Origin: Microcoleus sp. CSU_2_2
GTDB taxonomy: Bacteria; Cyanobacteriota; Cyanobacteriia; Cyanobacteriales; Microcoleaceae
Reading direction: 5' to 3'
Assembly (NCBI GenBank): GCA_012035135.1
Contig: JAAUPI010000009.1
Span: 1-46,849, forward strand
DNA: 46,849 nucleotides
The position numbers were made by a program, and so were the translations under genes. Each line of letters starts with the position of its first letter. Within the stretch, counting starts at the first letter, position 1. Below, one piece after another: positions 24,058 through 33,330 of this stretch. Below the pieces are notes generated by a model. The model ran no database searches and was not told where the DNA came from. It was given only the letters and a program-made list of their open reading frames with translations.

Positions 24058-26034
24058 CTATTTTTGTTTGAGTACCAGCAATGTAATGTCATCAAAAACT
24101 TTTTGTTCGCCGATGTGCGATCGTACATCGTCAATTACAGCGTGCCTAATTTCTGATGCCGTTCGCTGCCAACTAATCTTTATTACGTCAATTAACTTCT
24201 CTAAACCATAAAGCTCTTTATTCATATTTTCAGCTTCCGTAATCCCATCAGTGTACAGCACTACCACATCTCCTTTATGCAACTGTACCATTGTTTCACC
24301 CACAAAATCAGCAATATCTGCATCCAGACCGATCGGGAAACCCAAGTCGATCGTATCAAAGCGCTCTACAGAACCATTACACCGCACCACAATCATTTCT
24401 TCGTGTTGCCCGCTCAACTTCAGCATTCCTTGCTGATAGTCCAACAAAGCAAGGCTAGCATTCTTATCAGATTTCATACGTTGCACATTCTCGTAAATTG
24501 CCCGGTTGATAGCGCTTAAAAATCTTACGGGATCGGGTTCATTGTAAGCCAGCAAAGTCCGCACTGCTGTTTGAACCATAATCATTAAAACCCCACTTTC
24601 CAATCCGTGCCCCGTGACATCGCCAATGCCAATTTTTACTCGACCGTCTTGCTGAAGTACGTCATAATAATCGCCACCTACTTCATCAGCCGCCTCCATA
24701 AATCCTGCAATATCTAAGCCAATAACTTCCTTGAGTTCCCTGTCTTTTGGCAACAGCATCTGTTGGATTTTGCGAGTGACATCTAGTTCCGCACTCATTC
24801 GCATATTTTCGGTTTTTAGGCGATCGTTCAGAACAGTAATTTCTTGGTTTGCATAAACTAATGCCTCGGCAATTTTGTTGAACGAACCGACAACTTGTCC
24901 CAGTTCGTCTTTATTATCCAAAGTGATTTTGTGGTTTAAATTGCCACTTGACATCTTTTTTGAAGCTTCGTCAAGTACAAATACAGTTTGCATTACAGCC
25001 CGATAAAACGCGACAAATAAATAAATTACTATTGCCAAAATTATTGACACAAAGATAGCAATTATTTGTCGCCTCTTCACAAAACCGTCAATGCGCATTT
25101 GCAAAAGCAAGTCTAATTCATTGATAGTTTTATCCCAAAGTTTAAAGCTGAATTCTTGAACCCGATCGCTCTCTTTTTGATAACTATAATATTCTACTAA
25201 TTCTGTGGGAGTAATCAGTTTATCTAGTTGCTTAGTTAGCTGCTCTGTAGCCGAGTTAAATTTTTTTAAATCCTCGGTTAATTTACCCCGCAGATTCCCT
25301 TGGGGATTATTGTTAAACGCTACCTCCATATTAATTGCCAAATTATTATTCATTTCTCTCAATTTACCAGAAAGAGTAATCAGTTGCGCTCTTTCCTCTG
25401 GTGTTACATCGTCGGAACGCGAGCTAATTTTTTGAGAAAGTAGCCTAATCTCTGACAATATTTTTTGCATCTCTGGAAGTTTCAGCAAAGTAGCATCCAT
25501 CAAATAATAGGTATCCAAGTCTGGATCTAATATCAAATTGGAAGTATCGCCGATGCGAGCGCCCAATCTATAGATTTCCGCCGCTAAACCTTGATATAAT
25601 GAATCGTAGGTTTCTAAACTCCACTGGGTACGATGTAACTTAAAAAATTGCCATTTTTGATAAAATTTATTAAAATAATCGCTGGATATTAATATATCTC
25701 CTAGCTGGCGATCGGTATTTGCCAGGACTTGAAAATTAGCATCTATTTTAGATTCTAAATCTCCTCCTATATTTGCTGCATTTGAATTTGGATTTAAACG
25801 CTGATAATTTAACAATTGCAGTTTAGGTATGTATTCCCTCAACTGTCGCAGCGGGCGCAGGTATTGGTTGCCGTAAATTTCCTTTTGTGCAAAATCAACT
25901 CTGCTGTTAATTTCGGAAATTAGGAGGTACATAACTAATGTTAGTGGCATGGCAAAGAGAAAACCGATGAGGGTGAATTTTTGAGGATAGCTCAGCCGAT
26001 TCATTAAATGGACTCCGAGGGATTTTCTTTTCAT
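24058..26034 (-). CDS. Membrane-bound PP2C-type (SpoIIE/RsbU) phosphatase with HAMP domain
   Basis: This 658-residue protein has an N-terminal transmembrane helix (FTLIGFLFAMPLTLVMYLLI), a large extracytoplasmic helical sensor region (about residues 45-325), a second transmembrane helix (IIAIFVSIILAIVIYLFVAF), a HAMP domain and coiled coil. The SpoIIE phosphatase domain follows, with metal-binding acidic residues in DEVGGDYYD, IGDVTGHGLESG, LYTDGITEAEN and VFDDITLLVL. It should dephosphorylate a STAS protein, most likely the one encoded two genes downstream, in response to an external signal. Confidence 0.9.
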   Translation of the reverse strand: MKRKSLGVHLMNRLSYPQKFTLIGFLFAMPLTLVMYLLISEINSRVDFAQKEIYGNQYLRPLRQLREYIPKLQLLNYQRLNPNSNAANIGGDLESKIDANFQVLANTDRQLGDILISSDYFNKFYQKWQFFKLHRTQWSLETYDSLYQGLAAEIYRLGARIGDTSNLILDPDLDTYYLMDATLLKLPEMQKILSEIRLLSQKISSRSDDVTPEERAQLITLSGKLREMNNNLAINMEVAFNNNPQGNLRGKLTEDLKKFNSATEQLTKQLDKLITPTELVEYYSYQKESDRVQEFSFKLWDKTINELDLLLQMRIDGFVKRRQIIAIFVSIILAIVIYLFVAFYRAVMQTVFVLDEASKKMSSGNLNHKITLDNKDELGQVVGSFNKIAEALVYANQEITVLNDRLKTENMRMSAELDVTRKIQQMLLPKDRELKEVIGLDIAGFMEAADEVGGDYYDVLQQDGRVKIGIGDVTGHGLESGVLMIMVQTAVRTLLAYNEPDPVRFLSAINRAIYENVQRMKSDKNASLALLDYQQGMLKLSGQHEEMIVVRCNGSVERFDTIDLGFPIGLDADIADFVGETMVQLHKGDVVVLYTDGITEAENMNKELYGLEKLIDVIKISWQRTASEIRHAVIDDVRSHIGEQKVFDDITLLVLKQK

Positions 26035-26562
26035 AATTGATACATTTCAATAAGATTATAATAAAAAGTAGCGATCGAGACTAAAATGTGATTGAAACGA
26101 TCGCCAACCAAGCGAGGCTACCATAATTATTCAGTGAGAGCGTACATAACTTTTAATTCGTTCCCATACCTGTAACAACAGATTGTCTTGTCTCCCTTGG
26201 ATGTCGCAGGCTCCGGTAGGCTCCCACAGTGTAAAACGCCTCCTTAAGTTTTGAGGTAAGCTAAATAGTCATATGTACTAAAATTTTTGGGCAGAATCAG
26301 ATGTTTTTAAGAATATTTACTTAAGCCTAAATTGGTTTGAATACCCTAGGTTCTACGTAAAAATTCGGTAATAACTTTAGATACAAGTTTCCTGAAACAC
26401 TGATGCAAGCAGCGAATAATAATTAGTTGGATCGCTCTACTCGTACTATCGGTTCTGCGCAAAGGAAACAACAGCACTAGCAGCGGTGTCTAAATAAGTA
26501 TCTGTAGTTTAGTGCCCAGAGCGATCGCCAGAATGTGAAGTGAGGCAGAGAGAGGGCTTTTT
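26035..26562. other. Intergenic region between divergent genes
   Basis: About 530 bp with no supportable ORF or strong hairpin. It must hold the divergent promoters of the SpoIIE-like gene and of the gene at 26563. Confidence 0.5.
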
Positions 26563-27141
26563 ATGAAACCAATTTCCCAAAATCATTCTAAAAAGAGTCA
26601 CAACCGAGCTGAAAAGCAGCCTAGTCCTTTAATATTGGCTTTGCTGCTGACAGGAATTTTGACATTGGAAATATATCCGGCGCTCATAGACACCGCAGCC
26701 GCCAACGCGGGCGCTCTCAAATATTCTATCGCTCATTTGGAAAGCCAAGAACAGCAAACCGTACAGCAATTTCCCGGATCACCCGAACCGAAAAAAACCC
26801 ACTATTCCCAATTTGCGCTGAACAGTTTAACTCCCGAACTAAGCAATTCTGCCCAGGGTACGCGCCAAAATCCCCCGAACCAATTGCCCGCTGCTGTAGC
26901 AGCAGCAGTTCGCCAAGACTTGTCGCGCCAAACTGGGATTGCGCTGGGGAAGTTGAAAGTGACTGAATCCAGTCGGCAAAGTTGGCCGAATACTTGTTTG
27001 GGGATCTCGAAAGCTGATGAAATTTGCGGTCAAATGATTGTTGAAGGTTGGCGCGTTGTAGTTTCTGACGGCCGCCAAACTTGGGTTTACCGCACCGACG
27101 CTAGGGGAAATGTTTTGCGTTTGGAAAAGAAAGTGAGTTAG
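26563..27141 (+). CDS. Conserved cyanobacterial protein of unknown function
   Basis: The 192-residue protein has a basic N terminus, one hydrophobic segment (LILALLLTGILTLEIYPALI, residues about 23-42), a disordered Gln/Pro-rich linker and a conserved C-terminal domain of about 85 residues starting LPAAVAAAVRQDLSRQTGIAL. This domain has two cysteines (NTCLGISK, EICGQMIVEGW) and ends in WVYRTDARGNVLRLE. I know this domain from many cyanobacterial exported proteins but not its function. It is probably anchored in the membrane with the domain outside the cytoplasm. Confidence 0.75.
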   Translation: MKPISQNHSKKSHNRAEKQPSPLILALLLTGILTLEIYPALIDTAAANAGALKYSIAHLESQEQQTVQQFPGSPEPKKTHYSQFALNSLTPELSNSAQGTRQNPPNQLPAAVAAAVRQDLSRQTGIALGKLKVTESSRQSWPNTCLGISKADEICGQMIVEGWRVVVSDGRQTWVYRTDARGNVLRLEKKVS

Positions 27142-27258
27142 TCATCAGTCATTGATCATTAGTTGTTAGCTGCCATATTAAAAACGGCAGCCCGGATGCC
27201 TACCCCAGAAGAGTCCTAACTAATAACTAATGACTACCAGGAACTCTTAACAGGGAAC

Positions 27259-27430
27259 GGGCAACAGTACAAAAGAAAGGCAACAGGCAACAGGCAATAG
27301 GCAATGATTTCCTGTTGCCTGTTGCCTGTTCACTGTTGCCTCTTCCTTTCTATAAGTTGTTTGTTTGGGTTGGGGTTAAATCCCCATCCCTTGGACAGTC
27401 TGTTGCCTGTTCCCTATTGCCTGTTCCCTT
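27259..27430. repeat. Inverted arrays of GGCAACA/TGTTGCC-type heptamers
   Basis: CAACAGG and CAATAGG units (about 27281-27302) are followed by complementary TGTTGCC/CTATTGC units (about 27312-27344 and 27401-27428). The two arrays can fold into a long hairpin between the convergent gene ends at 27141 and 27431, so it may terminate both. Confidence 0.8.
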
Positions 27431-28513
27431 TTAAGACTGTCTTTCAATGATGCCACCACCCAGCAAGATATCCCCGTCATACCAGACAGCGGCTTGTCCG
27501 GGCGTAATACTCAACTGTGGTTCGTCAAAAATCAACTTAACTCTTGTACCGCTGGCCTTTTCTTTTCCATCGGGGGTTTCCAAAGGAACAACTGTAACGG
27601 GGACAGGGTACGATCGATAGCGAATCTGTGCCAGGGCCCGAATTGGAGTCGTTGGCGGTGCTACAGAAACCCAATTCACTCGATCGATATGACATTCTGA
27701 ATTGGCGGCTAAGAGTCGATCGCCCACAATGACCCGATTCCGGGCAGCATCGAGTTCAATCACGTACAGCGGTTCGGGTGCGGCAATCCCAAGTCCCTTC
27801 CGTTGACCAATCGTGTAGTGGTGTACGCCGTCGTGCTGTCCGAGAACTTGCCCGGATCGATCGACAATATCACCCTTTTGCGGAGCAATGTATTTGTCCA
27901 GAAAAGCTCGCATCGAACCGTTACTTTCCACTAAACACAAGTCCTGACTTTCCGGCTTGTCAGCAGTTTTTAAGCCAAACTCAGCCGCAATTTTCCGAGT
28001 TTCAGTTTTAGTAATTTCCCCCAAAGGAAACTCCGTACCTGCCAACAAATCTTGTGTCAAATCATACAAGAAATAAGACTGATCTTTTGCAGGGTCGATC
28101 GCCCGTAGCAACTGATAGCGATCCGTATCAGCATCGAAAGTAACACGAGCGTAGTGACCCGTAGCAATCTTTTCAATTCCGAGCTCTTCGCGAGCATACT
28201 TGAGCATCGGGCCGAATTTCACAGTTTTATTGCACTGCGAACAAGGCAGAGGCGTAATTCCTGCACTGTAACCCTCCACCAAATAATCCACAATACTTGC
28301 CTGAAAGACTTCGCGGCTGTCAACAATGTGGTGGGGAACACCCAACTGTTCGCAAAGGTGAGCGGCATCCACCATTCCCTCAGAGCAGCACTGACCTTTG
28401 CCTTTCATCAACCACAACGTTAAGCCCACCACTTCATAGCCCTGATGGTGTAAAATTGCGGCTGCTGCGGAACTATCGACCCCGCCGGAGAGGCCTACAA
28501 CAATCTTGTTCAT
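27431..28513 (-). CDS. mnmA: tRNA-specific 2-thiouridylase
   Basis: The 360-residue enzyme adds sulfur to U34 of Lys, Glu and Gln tRNAs. The ATP-pyrophosphatase P-loop [10 protein letters not shown] lies at residue 9. The first catalytic Cys is in [15 protein letters not shown] (about residue 95) and the second in ESQDLCLV (about residue 190). ATGHYARV and DQSYFLYDL also match. The length is typical for the family. It is convergent with the gene at 26563 and divergent from nnrD. Confidence 0.96.
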   Translation of the reverse strand: MNKIVVGLSGGVDSSAAAAILHHQGYEVVGLTLWLMKGKGQCCSEGMVDAAHLCEQLGVPHHIVDSREVFQASIVDYLVEGYSAGITPLPCSQCNKTVKFGPMLKYAREELGIEKIATGHYARVTFDADTDRYQLLRAIDPAKDQSYFLYDLTQDLLAGTEFPLGEITKTETRKIAAEFGLKTADKPESQDLCLVESNGSMRAFLDKYIAPQKGDIVDRSGQVLGQHDGVHHYTIGQRKGLGIAAPEPLYVIELDAARNRVIVGDRLLAANSECHIDRVNWVSVAPPTTPIRALAQIRYRSYPVPVTVVPLETPDGKEKASGTRVKLIFDEPQLSITPGQAAVWYDGDILLGGGIIERQS

Positions 28514-28629
28514 GATTCGGAGAGAAATTGCTATCTTACTGTTACTTCGATTGATCGAGCTAATTTATTATAGTACATAAATACTACAAGCTGCTACTGG
28601 TGCTGTCTAGCTGAAATTTTAACACTGTT

Positions 28630-30276
28630 ATGACTATTGAAAAATTTGTCGTCACCGCCGCCCAAATGCGGCAAATAGAAACCAGAATATTTGCCGCTGG
28701 AATGCCCGTATCAGCTTTAATGGAAAAAGTAGCGGGACTGCTTGCCAGACGCATTCAAAAGCTTTGGAAGGAAGAAGGAAGAGGGAAGAGGGAAGAGGGA
28801 AGAGGGAAGAGGGAAGAGGGAAGAGGGAAGAGGGAAGAGGGAAGAGGGAAGAGGGAAGATATTGTCAATTATCAATTCCCTGCGATCGGCGTTTTAGTTG
28901 GGCCTGGACATAACGGCGGTGATGCTTTAGTTGTTGCCCGCGAACTGCATTTTCAAGGCTATCAAGTCGTTATCTACTGCCCATTCTTTCAATTGAAAGA
29001 ACTCACAGGAAATCACGCTCAGTATGCGCGTTCTTTAAAAATTCCCTTCGTTGACAAAGTTGAACCGCTGAAAAAATGTGATTTGCTGATAGACGGTTTA
29101 TTTGGCTTTGGCTTAGAACGAGAAATTATCAATCCCATCGCGGGCGCGATCGATGAAATAAATCAGTTTAAAAAACCTGTTTTTAGTATTGACATTCCGT
29201 CGGGAATACATACGGATAGTGGAGCAGTTTTGGGAACGGCAATCCGAGCTACACATACCCTGTGTTTGGGGTTGTGGAAATTGGCATTTCTCCAAGATAG
29301 AGCTTTAGAATATATCGGCACATCTGAGTTAATTGATTTTGATATTCCCACCGCAGATATTGAAGCAATATTGGGCAATCAGCCGCCGATCGAACGGATT
29401 GTCAAAGAATTTGCAACTCAGCATTTGCCCTGGCCTCGATCGCCAATTGCTCACAAATACACCAACGGTCATTTACTAATTATTGCAGGTTCTGGCCGCT
29501 ACAGCGGAGCCGCAATTTTGTCAGGATTGGGAGCAAGGGCAAGCGGCGTGGGAATGCTGTCAATTGCCGTTCCCGAATCTATTAAACCGATGTTGAGCAG
29601 TCAGTTGCCAGAGGCATTAGTGATTGGCTGTCCAGAAACACACAGCGGTGGAATTAGCGAATTACCAATCGGAATTGATGTCAGCACTTATGATGCGATC
29701 GCGGTCGGGCCAGGTCTGACATTAGAAGCAGCAATTGCGGTAGAATCTGTATTAGAAAGCGATCGAGCTTTGGTGTTAGATGCCGATGGTTTAAATATCC
29801 TCGCTCAACTCGGAACAGTCCCCATTTTGTCGGAACGATCGGCACTAACAATTATCACGCCTCACCCAGGCGAATTCAAACGTTTATTTCCCGAATTAGC
29901 CGATAAAATGGGCGATCGAATAACAGCAACTCAACAAGCAGTCCAGCTTAGCGGTGCAGTGGTATTGCTCAAAGGAGCGAGAGTTTGTATTTGTTTTAAA
30001 AATGAGGGCGATCGTACCATCACTTACCTCAATCCCGAAAGCACTCCAGCCCTTGCCAGAGGCGGCAGTGGCGACGTTCTCACAGGCTTATTAGGGGGCT
30101 TATTAGCAACTGCGATCGCCCGCAATTCACCCGTAGAATTAGTAGTGCCAACAGCAGTTTGGTGGCACGCTCAAGCCGGAATTATGGCAGCCAAAGAACG
30201 GACTGAGTTAGGAGTAGATGCTTTTACTTTGACAGAATATTTAATTCCGGCTTTGCGAAATAAAATTGGTTTGTAG
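28630..30276 (+). CDS. nnrD: Bifunctional NAD(P)H-hydrate epimerase/dehydratase with in-frame heptamer repeat
   Basis: This 548-residue protein repairs hydrated NADH and NADPH. The N-terminal YjeF_N epimerase domain (GVLVGPGHNGGDALVVARELHFQG, read in segments) is followed by the ribokinase-like dehydratase domain (HLLIIAGSGRYSGAAILSG, VITPHPGEF in the form IITPHPGEF, and ARGGSGDVLTG with the catalytic Asp). A heptamer microsatellite (28777-28859) inserts about 30 residues of (EEGRGKR)n near residues 48-78, between the first helix and the first beta strand of the epimerase domain. The reading frame is kept, so the protein is probably still functional. Confidence 0.93.
   Translation: MTIEKFVVTAAQMRQIETRIFAAGMPVSALMEKVAGLLARRIQKLWKEEGRGKREEGRGKREEGRGKREEGRGKREDIVNYQFPAIGVLVGPGHNGGDALVVARELHFQGYQVVIYCPFFQLKELTGNHAQYARSLKIPFVDKVEPLKKCDLLIDGLFGFGLEREIINPIAGAIDEINQFKKPVFSIDIPSGIHTDSGAVLGTAIRATHTLCLGLWKLAFLQDRALEYIGTSELIDFDIPTADIEAILGNQPPIERIVKEFATQHLPWPRSPIAHKYTNGHLLIIAGSGRYSGAAILSGLGARASGVGMLSIAVPESIKPMLSSQLPEALVIGCPETHSGGISELPIGIDVSTYDAIAVGPGLTLEAAIAVESVLESDRALVLDADGLNILAQLGTVPILSERSALTIITPHPGEFKRLFPELADKMGDRITATQQAVQLSGAVVLLKGARVCICFKNEGDRTITYLNPESTPALARGGSGDVLTGLLGGLLATAIARNSPVELVVPTAVWWHAQAGIMAAKERTELGVDAFTLTEYLIPALRNKIGL
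28777..28859 (+). repeat. In-frame GGAAGAG heptamer microsatellite within nnrD
   Basis: About twelve perfect 7-bp units. Because three units make 21 bp, the array encodes a seven-residue repeat, EEGRGKR, four times. Gain or loss of units not in threes would shift the frame. Confidence 0.95.
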
Positions 30277-30284
30277 TTCTGTAG

Positions 30285-30340
30285 GGTGCGTCGCTATCAG
30301 ATCTTGAATTTTACTTGCAGATTGTCAAAGGCGACGCACC
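30285..30340. repeat. GGTGCGTCGC palindromic repeat
   Basis: Arms GGTGCGTCGC (30285-30294) and GCGACGCACC (30331-30340) flank a loop of 36 nt just after nnrD. Same family as 15-122, 5791-5850 and 44712-44819. Confidence 0.75.
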
Positions 30341-30484
30341 TTACCAAGTAGAGTATTTCTACTTAACTCAAATGTGTTACCGCACATAAGTGTCACTATA
30401 AAAAGTGACTGTGAAGCCACCAAACACACCTGTTATCAATGAAATATCAAATGAAAACACTCGAATGCAGAGAGGATTCCCATC

Positions 30485-31015
30485 ATGTATACAGAAGAAA
30501 AAACCCTAAACAATGAAGCTATGGCTCTCGTCGCCGATACTGCTTCTGGGTCAAATCTAGCAGTTGCTGAAGCATCTGGAATCATCAAACCCACTTTAAA
30601 GCGGGGTTCTACAGGTCAAGCTGTCAAGGAACTACAACAGCTTCTATTTCATTGGGGATATTATTTTGGTGCGATCGATGGTATTTTCGGCGTCTATGTT
30701 GAAAACGCTGTCAAAAACTATCAACACCGGGTATTTTTAGCTGAAGATGGGATTGTTGGTTCTATCACCTGGCAAGCACTATACTCTGGCGCACCTGTGA
30801 ATATGCCGATTCTGATGAATGGTAGTTCAGGTAATGCTGTCAAAATTGTCCAGAATGTCTTGAAATTGAATGGATACTATTTCGGTTTCGTTGACGGATT
30901 CTTCGGGCCAATGACCAAAGTAGCGGTGATTCAGTTCCAAACAAATAAGGGTTTACCAGCCGATGGAATTGTCGGGCCGAAAACTTGGCACGCTTTGAGC
31001 AAGTTGCCACATTAA
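30485..31015 (+). CDS. Protein with two peptidoglycan-binding domains
   Basis: The 176-residue protein contains two PG_binding_1 modules: about residues 38-100 (RGSTGQAVKELQQLLFHWGYY, ending EDGIVGSITWQALY) and about 108-172 (GSSGNAVKIVQNVLKLNGYY, ending ADGIVGPKTWHAL). The N-terminal 35 residues show no signal peptide, so the export route is unclear. Such modules bind cell-wall glycan or occur in phage-like lysins. No catalytic domain is present. AGAGG lies before the ATG. Confidence 0.88.
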   Translation: MYTEEKTLNNEAMALVADTASGSNLAVAEASGIIKPTLKRGSTGQAVKELQQLLFHWGYYFGAIDGIFGVYVENAVKNYQHRVFLAEDGIVGSITWQALYSGAPVNMPILMNGSSGNAVKIVQNVLKLNGYYFGFVDGFFGPMTKVAVIQFQTNKGLPADGIVGPKTWHALSKLPH

Positions 31016-31269
31016 TAACAGTTGACAGTTGACAGTTGATAGCGAAAATCCGATCGGGATTTTTGCTGTCAATTGGAGTTTAGACTAAGTAAGTCGGTGG
31101 AAAAAATCATAAGTATGTAACGAAACATTAAGTTAGGTAATAGGTAATTGCAGGATTGGTAATTTGAGATCGGGCTCACGCTACCGACGATTATTTCTGA
31201 CCCATTCCCTATTACCAGCGGGCAACTCATCTATCTGAGAAAGGCTATAATCACTAATGACTTCTGCCA
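31016..31269. other. Intergenic region with heptamer repeats
   Basis: It begins with three CAGTTGA units and a short hairpin (CGAAAATCCGATCGGGATTTTTGC, 31043-31066) that may terminate the peptidoglycan-binding gene. The rest has no visible gene. Confidence 0.5.
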
Positions 31270-31923
31270 CTATTTAACTGCAAAATGTTTGTCAACTATT
31301 GCTGGAATTTCTGCGGGCTTGATACGACTGTAGCGAGTTTTATCTGGCATCAAAACTATATTTGGCCCGGCTTTACACTGTTTGAGACATCCGGTTCCTT
31401 GAACAGTAACTTGCCCTTCTAACCCCCTAGAATTTAGAGCATTTTCTAAAGCTTTACATACTGCTGCACCACCGCGTTTCTGGCAGTCAGATTTTTGACA
31501 TACTAATATTTTTGTTTTGGTTTTAGCTGGAGCTGTCGCCGTTTTAGATGTTGTGCGTGAGTTGATTTTGCTATTTTCGATCGGGCGATCGGATGTCAAA
31601 ATCGCAACTGGTGTATTGGTCGGATCGAGCTGTTTCGGTGTGAGAGAGTTGTTGCTAACAGAGAGTTTCAGACTATAAGCTTTGAGTTTTAATTTCCCAT
31701 TTTTTAAGTTCAACTCTTTCTCGCCTGCCACCTGAACTCTCAACCCAGGCGTTAAAACTGGGGCTAGAGATTCCCGCAATTCCTTGCAGAGCTTGACCAG
31801 GAATTCTATGCCGCGATCGCTGCTAATTCGCAAATACTTGAGTTTGTAGCCATCTTCAATAATTAAATTAAGGATTTCTCCCTCTAAGCTAAACTCTGAA
31901 ACTTGCTTGTAAGAGGTATACAT
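31270..31923 (-). CDS. Thioredoxin-like [2Fe-2S] ferredoxin-domain protein
   Basis: This protein of about 217 residues has two parts. The N-terminal 100 residues form an unnamed domain (EFSLEGEILNLIIEDGYKLKYLRI). The C-terminal 85 residues form a thioredoxin-like ferredoxin with four likely cluster cysteines: ILVCQKSDCQKRGG, and TGCLKQCKAGP near the end. Similar C-terminal domains occur in NuoE-like and shethna-type proteins. A linker rich in Thr, Lys and Pro joins them. The start at 31923 is chosen because AAGGAA lies upstream; the frame extends to 32007. Confidence 0.8.
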   Translation of the reverse strand: MYTSYKQVSEFSLEGEILNLIIEDGYKLKYLRISSDRGIEFLVKLCKELRESLAPVLTPGLRVQVAGEKELNLKNGKLKLKAYSLKLSVSNNSLTPKQLDPTNTPVAILTSDRPIENSKINSRTTSKTATAPAKTKTKILVCQKSDCQKRGGAAVCKALENALNSRGLEGQVTVQGTGCLKQCKAGPNIVLMPDKTRYSRIKPAEIPAIVDKHFAVK

Positions 31924-32078
31924 GATTAGTGTTCCTTTGTTGACGATGTTGTAAAAGTTATTAGTGAAAGTTAGCAGTGTCGATCGAAAAAGAGTTGAGT
32001 TTCCCACAAATCTATTTATTTGTAGAGCAACATCATCTTGAACTCTGCCTTCTGCCTTCTACCTTCAGATAAAGGGTT

Positions 32079-32336
32079 TTACCCAATTTGCCAGCAGCAC
32101 TCCAGCCACTGCGCCAGTTCACTCTTCGGGGCGCTGAATTGTCTCAATACGCTCGCTAGCTGAGCAGCTTGCTTAGCCGTGTTGATTTTGACCCGCAAAG
32201 GTTGGTCAACTCCGCAACAGCAGGGAATTTCTAGTTCTTGCAAGCGCTTGTAAACTTGCCATCTATCTAGCCAACTGACTTGGACAATCTCACCAACTTC
32301 TAATTCGGGTTCTGCTGGATTCATTATTTTTGACAA
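32079..32336 (-). CDS. Small conserved cyanobacterial protein, unknown function
   Basis: The 85-residue protein (or 81 if it starts at the Met at 32324) has several cysteines (EIPCCCGVD, LECCW) and a helical repeat-like C terminus. EIVQVSWLDRWQVYKRLQELEIPC looks like a conserved core. No known motif is recognised. It lies upstream of the ferredoxin-domain gene on the same strand and may be linked to redox or metal handling; that is a guess from context. Confidence 0.65.
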   Translation of the reverse strand: MSKIMNPAEPELEVGEIVQVSWLDRWQVYKRLQELEIPCCCGVDQPLRVKINTAKQAAQLASVLRQFSAPKSELAQWLECCWQIG

Positions 32337-32687
32337 CAGTAATAATTTGCATTAATTTTTACCCTGACTCATGGCAGACAGAAGTTAAAAGCTAGATTTT
32401 GGAAAAAAGTCAAGGATTCTCCAAAGCCCTTCCTCAAAAATTTTGCCTTTAGCATAGGTACTTTCTGCCTTCTGGAGATTTGCCCCATTTTCAGGAAGCA
32501 TTTAGTAGAAGCATCTTTGTAGAGCATAACGCAACTGCTAATAATTCTCAATAGCTTTTGTAAAAAATTTTCCTACGTTACAAATCTTTCACTACAGAGC
32601 TGGGGTTGACCCTGCTTGACTGGTCAATCGAGCGTGTTAGACTCTATTCTATTGCCAATAAATCTACCTATTGATAGGAGAACACAC
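32337..32687. other. Intergenic region upstream of the Dps-like gene
   Basis: About 350 bp between divergent genes. Small open frames are present but none has a convincing start or family match. It should contain the promoter of the Dps-like gene. Confidence 0.45.
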
Positions 32688-33230
32688 ATGGCTGAGACTC
32701 AGAGTGCATTGAGACCATTTGGCCACCTAGCTGAAAACCCCATTTTGTTGGAGCATTCAGTCACAGCTCCGGTTTGTGAAGGAATGAACGCGCTGCTGGC
32801 CAGTTTTCAGGCTCTTTACTTGCAATATCAGAAACACCATTTTGTTGTGGAAGGGGCAGAATTCTATTCCTTGCACAAATTCTTTGAAGAAAGCTACGGA
32901 GAAGCTCAAGATAGCGTTCACGATTTGGGCGAACGGTTGAATGGGTTGGGAGGCATACCGGCTGCTGGTTTTAACAAGCTAGCCGAATTGTGCTGTTTCG
33001 AGCCTGAACCTGACGGCGTCTATTCCTGCCGCCAAATGTTGGAACACGATTTGACTGCGGAGCAAGCTATTATTGGTTTGCTGCGACGTCAAGCAGGACA
33101 AGCGGAAAGTTTGGGCGATCGAGCCACGCGCTATCTCTACGAAAAAATCCTGCTGAAAACCGAGGAACGGGCTTACCACATTTCTCACTTCCTGGCACCT
33201 GATACTTTGGTGCAATTGAGCTTGAATTAA
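32688..33230 (+). CDS. Dps/ferritin-like protein
   Basis: This 180-residue protein has a four-helix Dps-type fold: [49 protein letters not shown] (in segments) includes the His, Asp and Glu residues that build the inter-subunit ferroxidase site. It would form a dodecamer that oxidises and stores iron and protects DNA from peroxide. It differs from many Dps proteins in a Cys-Cys pair ([11 protein letters not shown]) and a longer middle part. AGGAG lies 9 nt before the ATG at 32688; the frame is open from 32616 without a better start. Confidence 0.85.
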   Translation: MAETQSALRPFGHLAENPILLEHSVTAPVCEGMNALLASFQALYLQYQKHHFVVEGAEFYSLHKFFEESYGEAQDSVHDLGERLNGLGGIPAAGFNKLAELCCFEPEPDGVYSCRQMLEHDLTAEQAIIGLLRRQAGQAESLGDRATRYLYEKILLKTEERAYHISHFLAPDTLVQLSLN

Positions 33231-33235
33231 CAACC

Positions 33236-33308
33236 TGTTTGTAGTGAGGACTTCAGTTGCTTCTTACAGATTTTGGCAACTAAGGACTAAAGTCCTTGCT
33301 ACAAACAT
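33236..33308. repeat. GTAG-AGGACTT inverted repeat
   Basis: TTTGTAGTGAGGACTTCAGT and ACTAAAGTCCTTGCTACAAAC form an imperfect hairpin of about 17 bp. This is a dispersed cyanobacterial intergenic repeat. A partial copy (TTTGTAATCAGGACTTCAGTCC) follows rsmG near 34059. Confidence 0.75.
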
Positions 33309-33330
33309 TTTTTATTATATAGAAATTGAT

